Source of the DNA: Deltaproteobacteria bacterium
GTDB taxonomy: Bacteria > Bdellovibrionota > FAC87 > UBA2466
Direction: 5' to 3'
Assembly (NCBI GenBank): GCA_013205415.1
Contig: JABMMY010000328.1
Coordinates: forward strand, 1-5,233
Length of the DNA stretch: 5,233 bases
Shown: positions 1 through 5,049 of the stretch, one piece after another
How positions within the stretch are numbered: the stretch's first letter is position 1
Layout of the letters: every line of letters starts with the position of its first letter
Program-made: the position numbers and the translations under genes
Notes under the pieces: generated by a model
What the model saw: the letters and a program-made list of their open reading frames with translations, nothing else
Databases searched by the model: none
Told to the model about the DNA's origin: nothing

Positions 1-2
1 AT

Positions 3-1010
3 CCGGTAGTAGGATTAGCGACAGCAGCTACGGTCATCGCTTCTCAAGCTTTAATTTCAGGTTGTTTCTCACTCACTCATCAAGCGGTGCAGCTAGGACT
101 TCTCCCTCGCATTGTGACCAAACACACCTCTGAAAATGAGCAGGGACAAATTTATATCCCTACTATTAATTGGCTAATGTTATTGGGCACGCTCTGGCTA
201 GTTTCTACCTTTAAATCCTCTGCGAATCTCACTGCCGCTTATGGAATTGCGGTAGCAGGTACGATGGTAATTACTTCGATTCTATTTTATTTCGTCGCCT
301 ATTCACGTTGGCATTGGCCCTGGTGGACCGTTAGTTTTTTAACCTTTGTTTTCCTAATCATCGATTTCTCATTTCTATCGGCGAATTTTCCAAAGATTAT
401 TCATGGAGGATGGTTTGCACTTCTTGTCGCCGGTGTGATTAGTGGTCTCATTCTTACTTGGCGAAGAGGCACCCAAATTCTTGCCGAAAGAATGTCTGAA
501 CGATCCATTAGTTATGAAAAATTCATGAAAGATATTCAGGAACATCCCCCAGTTCGAATTCCTGGAACTGCAGTTTATTTAACCGGAACCGATGAGGGTG
601 TTTCCCAGGCCTTAATTCACAATTTACGACACAATCGTGTCTTAAATGAAAATGTAGTGAGTGTGACCGTTCGCACCGCGCCTGTAGCCCACATTCATCC
701 AGACAAACATCTTCAAGTTACAAAACTAGAATCCGGATTTTATACTGTTATTATTTACTATGGGTTTATGGACCGACCTAATATTCCTATGGCATTAGAA
801 TTAGCTAAAGATCTCGGTCTTGATTGTGAACTACTAAATGTCGCCTATTTTATTGGCCGACGTACCTTACTTGCCACCGACAGACCAGGCATGGCTATTT
901 GGAGAGAACAACTTTTTGCTATGATGGCTAAAAATGCACAGAACTCTGGAGTGTTTTTTAAAATTCCACCCGACCGAGTTATTGAAATTGGATATCAAGT
1001 AGAGTTGTAA
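3..1010 (+). CDS. kup: Kup-family potassium uptake protein, C-terminal part (5' end outside the window)
   Basis: This is the last 335 residues of a KUP/HAK/KT potassium transporter, an inner-membrane protein that takes up K+ with protons. The frame is open from the first bases of the window. The first in-window start-like codon, GTG at 87, is internal (Val29 here), because the conserved Kup stretch ATVIASQALISG lies before it at residues 9-20. Family hallmarks follow: QAVQLG(L)LPR, GQIYIPTINW and NLTAAYGIAVAGTM. Several hydrophobic segments come next, then an IIHGGWF motif and a long hydrophilic cytoplasmic domain containing RIPGTAVYLT and ending in VIEIGYQVEL, the usual Kup terminus. Full Kup proteins have about 620 residues, so roughly the first 290 are missing because of the window edge, not because of damage. 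I see no frameshift. A T-run follows the stop directly, but no GC-rich terminator hairpin is visible. Identification is by motif recognition and is strong. Confidence 0.95.
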   Translation, partial: PVVGLATAATVIASQALISGCFSLTHQAVQLGLLPRIVTKHTSENEQGQIYIPTINWLMLLGTLWLVSTFKSSANLTAAYGIAVAGTMVITSILFYFVAYSRWHWPWWTVSFLTFVFLIIDFSFLSANFPKIIHGGWFALLVAGVISGLILTWRRGTQILAERMSERSISYEKFMKDIQEHPPVRIPGTAVYLTGTDEGVSQALIHNLRHNRVLNENVVSVTVRTAPVAHIHPDKHLQVTKLESGFYTVIIYYGFMDRPNIPMALELAKDLGLDCELLNVAYFIGRRTLLATDRPGMAIWREQLFAMMAKNAQNSGVFFKIPPDRVIEIGYQVEL

Positions 1011-1350
1011 AAAGTTTTTTTATTAATTGGAAGATTCTTCGTTTCAAATTTCTTTCAACCCCTTTTAAAAAAACGGTAATTTTTATGATCTAGAAAAATT
1101 TTAATCGGGGTGCGCATACAAGACCGCTATATAGCGAACACGATCTGCCTTGTTAAGAAGGAAGTTGATATTATTACCGACAAGTAAAAACACGCCGTCA
1201 AATCGGCAGAGGCTCGCCTACACCCATCTTTCAAGGCCAAGGTTCAATCCATGAAGTTGGAATGTGCTAGTGAGGAGTCCAATTCTTGGCCAAATAAGAT
1301 AAGTCCTACCAAGATATCCTGTCTCATTACTATCCATCTCTTAAACTTAA
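1011..1350. other. Intergenic gap without a convincing gene; several short inverted repeats
   Basis: This gap lies between the stops of two convergent genes, so it should hold their transcription ends. No strong GC-rich hairpin followed by a T-run is visible. The first 95 bases are very AT-rich. From about 1105 the composition becomes more balanced and several short complementary pieces occur: a perfect 12-bp palindrome CGCTATATAGCG at 1125-1136, TCTGCC (1144-1149) with GGCAGA (1205-1210), and GGGTG (1108-1112) with CACCC (1221-1225). One plus-strand frame from 1108 is open apart from a single TAA, but its translation resembles no family I recognise, and open runs of this length occur by chance. 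It could be a small RNA, a gene relic or plain spacer. Confidence 0.5.
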
Positions 1351-2418
1351 TTAAGAATCTTTTTTTAACCGCCGTTCCCGAAAACGATCAATAGGTTGTG
1401 AGATAACTTTATTTAAAACCAAAGCTGAAATGATTAGTAACACAATAATATAAACTGAATTCGTGGTAAGAAACCGTTTAGCCAAACTACAGATGGGCAT
1501 GTGAATTAAATAAATAGGAAAGGATAAATCTCCAATCATACGATCAAGAGAACTTTTTCTAGTGAGATAAAAAAGAGCCGGAACAGACACTCCTGCAATA
1601 CAGTAGTAGATAACGGTCGGATAGGAGACCACTTTAGTTAGCCCGACAAATAACAATGTTGCCAGCATGACTATGGCGGCCAAAACCGAAGGACCCCAGA
1701 TTGTTTTTCCAAAGACAGCAAATAAATAGGACTGATAAAAACGATAACACAAGCTCCCCAGAAGAAACGTCGCCAATTCAAAAGGAAAGAATCGGTAAGT
1801 CCAGACTAAATCAGTCAGTCCGAGCTTAAAGTATCCTAATATTCGGAAGCAGATACTGAAGAACACTAGCGTCAGTAAAGTTCTATGACTCCGTTTCATC
1901 AGAAAAGGGGCCATCAAGTAGAAACTGATCTCCAGTCCCAACGTCCAGGAAACGGGGTTGATGTTATAAGCATAGGCTTGAAAAACCTCTGAAAGTCCAT
2001 TTTTGGAAAAGTAAACAACGCCACTTGAGTCCAGCTTTAGAAAAAACAACCAGTCTTGCCCTACAATAGCCAGTTGAGTAAAAATGATAAAGCAAAGTGA
2101 CCACAAGTGCTGCCAAACAATCTGCCCACAATGAGGGATGTAGTATTCGCATGGCACTTGATTTATGTATGAACTCAAAAATCTTAATCCGAGAAAAACA
2201 AGAGATACATAATAAATTGGAAACAGGCGCAAGAATCGATTTCCTAAAAAAGTCCCATAATGACTGTTTTGGTATTTTCCATTTAGAATTAGCGCCATAT
2301 AGAAACCGGAAATATAATAGAAGACTTGAACTGCCCGAAACCCTCCAATCAACTGAAAAGAACCGCCGAGGTGCTCTAAAACAACAGACACAGCTAGAAT
2401 GAATCTAAAAATTCCCAT
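1351..2418 (-). CDS. Acyltransferase-3 family membrane protein (OafA/YrhL-like), probable O-acetyltransferase
   Basis: This is a 355-residue polytopic inner-membrane protein. The family moves acyl groups, usually acetyl, onto sugars of lipopolysaccharide O-antigen, capsule, exopolysaccharide, peptidoglycan or secreted products. Visible signatures, in order: an N-terminal helix with Arg5 and the catalytic-type His16 (VVLEHLG); a second helix with FYYISGFYMAL (33-43); NRFLRLFPIYY (60-70), the usual basic motif entering helix 3; SWTLGLEISFYLMAPFL (157-173) with Trp158 and Glu163; GDLSFPIYLIHMPI (296-309) near the end; and a basic tail QPIDRFRERRLKKDS. Length and about ten hydrophobic segments fit a complete stand-alone family member without the extra SGNH domain. 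The ATG at 2418 is chosen because TM1 starts at once and a TGA lies eight codons upstream in frame. No good Shine-Dalgarno sequence is seen. The neighbours do not identify the acceptor, so the substrate is unknown. Confidence 0.9.
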   Translation of the reverse strand: MGIFRFILAVSVVLEHLGGSFQLIGGFRAVQVFYYISGFYMALILNGKYQNSHYGTFLGNRFLRLFPIYYVSLVFLGLRFLSSYINQVPCEYYIPHCGQIVWQHLWSLCFIIFTQLAIVGQDWLFFLKLDSSGVVYFSKNGLSEVFQAYAYNINPVSWTLGLEISFYLMAPFLMKRSHRTLLTLVFFSICFRILGYFKLGLTDLVWTYRFFPFELATFLLGSLCYRFYQSYLFAVFGKTIWGPSVLAAIVMLATLLFVGLTKVVSYPTVIYYCIAGVSVPALFYLTRKSSLDRMIGDLSFPIYLIHMPICSLAKRFLTTNSVYIIVLLIISALVLNKVISQPIDRFRERRLKKDS

Positions 2419-2425
2419 AATGGTT

Positions 2426-2431
2426 ATTATA
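2426..2431 (-). promoter_or_regulatory. Possible -10 box for the acyltransferase gene
   Basis: The minus strand reads TATAAT here, an exact sigma-70 -10 consensus ending seven bases before the acyltransferase ATG. If used, transcription would start at or next to the start codon, giving a leaderless or nearly leaderless mRNA, which would agree with the missing ribosome-binding site. No matching -35 box is found at the usual spacing, so this may be chance in AT-rich DNA. Confidence 0.25.
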
Positions 2432-2448
2432 AAGGGACTTCAGATAAG

Positions 2449-2805
2449 ATGCCGATATTTCAATACAAGCCTTTGCGCTATGAAATCCTGAAGCATCGAG
2501 ACAGCCCTTCATTAACGTGTCTTGAACTTTTGATTCGAGCTAACTATCCTGACCGAGGGGGCTATCTTTCCACCATGAAGTTGGAGGAATTCCGTTTTGA
2601 ACTATCTGAGGAGCTGATTGCCTATCTTTTCTATGCTTGCCCAATAGAGCGAGCATCTGTCTTTCTTTTGCACTTATTGCACAGTAACAAGCGAAAAATG
2701 AAAGTTATGCAACCAGTACCCGGAAAGTGTCACCCACATCCGAGGGCTCCCGGGATAAAGAGGTTTTTGGTTTGCAGTTCCTTGTCCAACCCGACACATA
2801 GGTAA
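2449..2805 (+). CDS. Hypothetical protein, probably a gene truncated by the insertion sequence
   Basis: This is a 118-codon reading frame that I do not recognise. The first 85 or so codons have protein-like content, with hydrophobic and charged residues alternating (for example LELLIRANYPDRGGY and LEEFRFELSEELIAYLFY). From about codon 88 the frame runs into sequence shared with the right end of the IS481 element (2711-2736), then into spacer and finally the outer left end repeat of the element. The Cys-, His- and Pro-rich last 30 residues are therefore translated mobile-element DNA, and the original 3' part of the gene is probably lost. The start is uncertain: ATG 2449 has no clear Shine-Dalgarno sequence, and the frame stays open upstream to 2398. 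It diverges from the acyltransferase gene with only 30 bases between starts. It may be a relic or not a gene at all. Confidence 0.35.
   Translation: MPIFQYKPLRYEILKHRDSPSLTCLELLIRANYPDRGGYLSTMKLEEFRFELSEELIAYLFYACPIERASVFLLHLLHSNKRKMKVMQPVPGKCHPHPRAPGIKRFLVCSSLSNPTHR
2711..2736 (+). repeat. Fragment of an IS481-type right end, direct repeat of 4186-4211
   Basis: These 26 bases match 4186-4211 at 25 of 26 positions, in the same orientation; the single difference is A2718 against G4193. The second copy is the sequence just inside and into the inner right-end repeat of the resident insertion sequence. This copy carries only the first nine bases (TGTCACCCA) of the 19-bp end repeat and then diverges. 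It looks like the remains of another element of the same family, or of a tandem copy partly deleted. What it comes from is inference; the match itself is direct observation. Confidence 0.75.
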
Positions 2806-2832
2806 CATTTTATACCGGACACATAGGTTACA
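2789..2832 (-). repeat. Left end of the insertion sequence: two 19-bp end repeats
   Basis: Read on the minus strand, the left end contains TGTAACCTATGTGTCCGGT (inner copy, plus-strand 2814-2832) and TGTTACCTATGTGTCGGGT (outer copy, 2789-2807). The copies begin 25 bp apart, and the six bases between them are not conserved. The same pair recurs at the right end in inverted orientation. Paired repeats of this kind are probably transposase-binding sites; binding itself is inferred. Confidence 0.8.
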
Positions 2833-2856
2833 CTTTTCTCCCTAAACCATCGAAAC

Positions 2857-2862
2857 GGGGGA
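2857..2862 (+). promoter_or_regulatory. Probable ribosome-binding site of the original transposase start
   Basis: GGGGGA lies six bases before the ATG at 2869 and is a fair Shine-Dalgarno match. It supports 2869 as the ancestral start, whereas the ATG at 2905 has only a weak purine stretch before it. Ribosomes loading here would make a ten-residue peptide before meeting the TAA at 2899. Confidence 0.45.
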
Positions 2863-2868
2863 ACGGGT

Positions 2869-2904
2869 ATGTCATGGAAAGCGAGTTCGGTAATGGATTA
2901 AAGA
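2869..2904 (+). pseudogene. Original N-terminal codons of the transposase, cut off by an in-frame TAA
   Basis: In the same frame as the main transposase gene, this stretch encodes MSWKASSVMD, then TAA (2899-2901), Arg, and then the ATG at 2905. From memory, related IS481 transposases commonly begin with a start of the type M-x-W-K...V-M-D-x-R/K-M-K-F-V, so the homology continues straight through the stop. The TAA replaces one residue and is one base change from a Leu (TTA), Gln (CAA), Glu (GAA) or Lys (AAA) codon. That makes a recent nonsense mutation the simplest reading. Confidence 0.7.
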
Positions 2905-4158
2905 ATGAAGTTTGTATCTCGGCATCTTGAGGGAGAGAAGATGACCGACCTGTGTCATGAGTTTGGGATATCGCGTAAGACAGGGTACAAGATTTTTGAG
3001 AGGTATGAGAAGTGCGGGATTGATGGGTTGAAGGACAGAGCGAAGAATCCTAAACGTTATGGGAACAAGCTACCCATACAAATCGAAACATATATTTTGA
3101 ATATTAAGAAAGAGTACCCCAGTTGGGGCGCTCCAAAGATTCGTGATCGCCTAATTCGAAAATACCCTGACGTTAAGACACCAGCCAAGAGTACTATTCA
3201 CGCTCTTTTGGATCGGCACGGATTAGTGAGCCCAAGAGGAAGGAAACGGTACAAGGCAAAAGGGACAGAACTTTCCAACGGAAAAAATCCGAACGATTTG
3301 TGGTGCACCGACTACAAAGGGGAATTCATGTTGGGTGACCAACGGTATTGTTATCCGCTCACCATCACCGATTTTGCAAGTCGCTTTTTATTGGCGTGTG
3401 AAGGGCAAGATAGCACCAAGGAGAAATTTGCTTTCACTGTATTTGAAAGAGTGTTCAAGGAGTATGGACTTCCTGGTGGGATTAGATCAGATAATGGATG
3501 TCCTTTCTCGTCGACACAAGCGCTGTTTGGTTTGAGTCGTCTTTCTGTTTGGTGGTTAAGACTTGGGATCGCAATAGAGAGAATTGTCCCCGGACACCCC
3601 GAACAAAATGGCCGGCATGAGCGCATGCACCTCACGCTTAAAAAAGAGACCACCAAACCACCCGGAATGAATTTTCTTCAACAGCAAGAAAAGTTCGATG
3701 CTTTTTCAAAACAATTTAATTTTGACCGACCACACGAAGCCTTGGGAATGAAATACCCTGGAGAAGTTTACAAGCCGTCGACTCGGATTTATCAAGGCCT
3801 TCCCGAGGTGAAATATCCGTTTCATGATCGCACGGTAAACGTCACTTTGTGCGGCAGAATTTGTATTCGCAAAAAGAAAATACACTTAAGTCAGGTGTTT
3901 GCAGGGCAAGCAATAGGAATCAAAGAAATGAGCGATGGTATATGGCTCACAAGCTTCATGGATTACGATTTGGGTTACTTCGACGAAGACAGCAGCACGT
4001 TTGAACAACTGGATAACCCATTCGGTCCCAAAGTTTTACCACCCCCAGAGGGTTCACAAAAAGAATCACAAACGCCCCTAAAAAACAATTTACCAAAAAT
4101 GATGGAGGCCAATTTGGTGGGCAAAACCACCGAATTTCAAGGAGAAACCATTTTATAG
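2905..4158 (+). CDS. IS481-family DDE transposase (5' end interrupted; restart ATG used here)
   Basis: This 417-codon frame encodes the enzyme that cuts and joins the ends of its own insertion sequence. Residues 13-45 form a helix-turn-helix region (MTDLCHEFGISRKTGYKIFERY), followed by a second DNA-binding segment including YPSWGAPKIRDRLIRKYP (71-88). The integrase core follows, with the likely catalytic triad Asp136 (DLWCTDYKGEF), Asp196 (IRSDNGCPFSS) and Glu239 (QNGRHERMHLTLKKE). All three acidic residues and the core are intact, and no internal frameshift is visible. The tail after about residue 375 is proline- and lysine-rich and less conserved. The ATG at 2905 is the first usable start after the in-frame TAA at 2899. 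Starting here drops only about twelve residues ahead of the helix-turn-helix, so a working protein is possible by reinitiation, but activity is doubtful. The family call is firm; functionality is not. Confidence 0.85.
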   Translation: MKFVSRHLEGEKMTDLCHEFGISRKTGYKIFERYEKCGIDGLKDRAKNPKRYGNKLPIQIETYILNIKKEYPSWGAPKIRDRLIRKYPDVKTPAKSTIHALLDRHGLVSPRGRKRYKAKGTELSNGKNPNDLWCTDYKGEFMLGDQRYCYPLTITDFASRFLLACEGQDSTKEKFAFTVFERVFKEYGLPGGIRSDNGCPFSSTQALFGLSRLSVWWLRLGIAIERIVPGHPEQNGRHERMHLTLKKETTKPPGMNFLQQQEKFDAFSKQFNFDRPHEALGMKYPGEVYKPSTRIYQGLPEVKYPFHDRTVNVTLCGRICIRKKKIHLSQVFAGQAIGIKEMSDGIWLTSFMDYDLGYFDEDSSTFEQLDNPFGPKVLPPPEGSQKESQTPLKNNLPKMMEANLVGKTTEFQGETIL

Positions 4159-4202
4159 TGGAAGCAGTATGACAAAAACTATATAAACCAGTGCCCGGAA
4201 AG

Positions 4203-4246
4203 TGTCACCCATGTCTCCGGTACAATCTGTTACCTATCTGTCCGGT
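4203..4246 (+). repeat. Right end of the insertion sequence: two 19-bp end repeats
   Basis: TGTCACCCATGTCTCCGGT (4203-4221) is the inner copy and TGTTACCTATCTGTCCGGT (4228-4246) the outer. They start exactly 25 bp apart, the same spacing as at the left end. The four copies together suggest a consensus close to TGTNACCYATGTGTCCGGT. The outer copy stops 16 bases before the encoded CCA end of tRNA-Pro. Confidence 0.8.
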
Positions 4247-4262
4247 ATGGACCCCTCAAAAA

Positions 4263-4339
4263 TGGTCGGGGTGCGGGGATTTGAACCCCGGACCTCTTCG
4301 TCCCGAACGAAGCGCGCTAGCCAACTGCGCTACACCCCG
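4263..4339 (-). tRNA. tRNA-Pro (anticodon CGG), CCA end encoded
   Basis: On the minus strand the sequence folds as a standard 77-base tRNA. The acceptor stem is CGGGGTG with CACCCCG. The D arm is GCGC/GCGC with an AGTTGGCTA loop. The anticodon stem is CTTCG/CGAAG around the loop TTCGGGA, and the variable loop is AGGTC. The T stem is CGGGG/CCCCG with the loop TTCAAAT. The discriminator A is followed by CCA in the DNA. Anticodon CGG reads the proline codon CCG, and C1 is typical of bacterial tRNA-Pro. The 5' ten bases (4330-4339) are also the last ten bases of the upstream acyltransferase frame. An insertion sequence begins 16 bases beyond the CCA, so the original 3' trailer and any terminator have probably been displaced. 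No clear tRNA promoter is seen in the preceding 80 bases; read-through from the upstream gene is plausible. Confidence 0.97.
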
Positions 4340-5049
4340 GAGGGAATAAATTCAGAATGTTTAATGAAACCCTTTTGTGGGACTTCGAAATAATTTTCAA
4401 CTTCAGTTTTTAGAGACTGCATTCTTAGTTCTAAAGTTCTTCTTAATTTTTCAAATTCTTCATCTGTAACATTAGCTGGAACTAACATCGGATCCCCATA
4501 CCACACGATACATTTTGAAAAGGGCAAAGGAAGGTAACATTGGTTCCACGACCGTTTGAAAATAAATTTTTTCGAAGCCCAGGCCGCAGCTGGAATAATC
4601 GGCAATCCCGTCTCCTGAGCCAACTTCAAAATACCCGGTTTGACCCGATATATAGGACCCCGAGGGCCATCAACAGCAAGAGAACTATGGTATTTCCCCG
4701 TCTTCATCACATCAATGAGCCCTTTAAGTCCACCGGCTCCACCTCTGGAACTAGAGCCTCTCACCACTCGGTACCCTAAAAAACCCAACACTCTTTTCAT
4801 TAGCTCACCATCTGAGCTACGACTTGCCATGATGGCCATATTTTTTCGAATTGAAATAGCTACGAGCAATAATTCATCCCCGTGCCAGTGAGCATAAAGC
4901 TTGGGATTACCAGAGTTTGGCCCCAAGGGTAGCCCCATCTCTTTCATTCGCCAGGTGCGACTTAACCCCCAGTAAAAAAAGGTGACCCATAAACTCATTA
5001 TGAAAATTTTTATGCGATGAATCATAAAAGCTCGTGTTCGAGGTGCCAT
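4330..5049 (-). CDS. DUF374-family lysophospholipid acyltransferase-like protein
   Basis: This is a 239-residue protein of the DUF374 family, related to the LPLAT acyltransferases that transfer fatty acyl chains to lipid precursors at the inner membrane. A hydrophobic N-terminal segment (about 14-30) probably anchors it. Signatures are HWHGDELLL (54-62), which takes the place of the catalytic HX4D box; SRSSDGELMKRVLGFLGY (76-93); a Gly/Ser/Arg-rich stretch RGSSSRGGAGG (97-107); VDGPRGP (126-132); and LAQETGLPIIP (143-153). Family members usually end soon after the last helix, near residue 221 here. The remaining 18 residues look like read-on sequence, and the stop TAG (4330-4332) lies inside tRNA-Pro. 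The start at 5049 is uncertain: Shine-Dalgarno signals are poor, and ATG codons at residues 9 and 18 are alternatives. The exact substrate is unknown; a role in lipid A or phospholipid assembly is inference from the family. Confidence 0.88.
   Translation of the reverse strand: MAPRTRAFMIHRIKIFIMSLWVTFFYWGLSRTWRMKEMGLPLGPNSGNPKLYAHWHGDELLLVAISIRKNMAIMASRSSDGELMKRVLGFLGYRVVRGSSSRGGAGGLKGLIDVMKTGKYHSSLAVDGPRGPIYRVKPGILKLAQETGLPIIPAAAWASKKFIFKRSWNQCYLPLPFSKCIVWYGDPMLVPANVTDEEFEKLRRTLELRMQSLKTEVENYFEVPQKGFIKHSEFIPSGV

Larger units (their letters stand above)
2789..4246 (+). mobile_element. IS481-family insertion sequence, about 1458 bp
   Basis: The element consists of one DDE transposase gene flanked by imperfect inverted ends. 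Bases 2789-2832 match the reverse complement of 4203-4246 at 36 of 44 positions. The transposase frame (ancestral start 2869, stop 4158) fills most of the interior, leaving about 80-90 bp at each end. The exact tips are uncertain: a weaker match (GTCCA on the left strand against GTCCAT on the right, with one extra base) may extend the ends outward to about 2784 and 4252. No target-site duplication is seen with either choice of tips. The element carries no passenger genes. Family assignment rests on the transposase motifs, not on a database comparison. Confidence 0.85.

Noticed and set aside
87..89. GTG as a start codon of the kup gene
   Set aside because: Conserved Kup sequence is encoded upstream in the same frame back to the window edge, so this is an internal valine.
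1011..1060. Intrinsic terminator after kup
   Set aside because: There is a T-run at 1015-1021 and a weak GAAG/CTTC hairpin at 1031-1041, but no GC-rich stem directly followed by T residues, so I cannot support a call.
1220..1260. tRNA- or tmRNA-like T-loop (GGTTCAATCC)
   Set aside because: The flanking bases do not form a T stem or an acceptor stem, and no tmRNA tag or CCA end is present.
2097..2402. Plus-strand reading frame of 101 codons
   Set aside because: It lies wholly antisense to the well-supported acyltransferase gene, and its translation shows no family features.
3351..3656. Minus-strand reading frame of 101 codons, and the plus-strand frame at 3335-3535
   Set aside because: Both overlap the transposase catalytic core in other frames and have no recognisable content.
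2784..4252. Target-site duplication flanking the insertion sequence
   Set aside because: Neither choice of element tips gives matching flanking bases; the TCCA/TGGA similarity is inverted and belongs to the ends themselves.
4202..4393. Plus-strand reading frame of 63 codons including VRGFEPRTSSSRTKRASQ
   Set aside because: It is the antisense translation of tRNA-Pro. This peptide pattern is a familiar false gene call across tRNA genes.
4540..4891. Two overlapping plus-strand reading frames (4540-4779 and 4640-4891)
   Set aside because: They are antisense to the DUF374 gene, whose conserved motifs lie on the minus strand.
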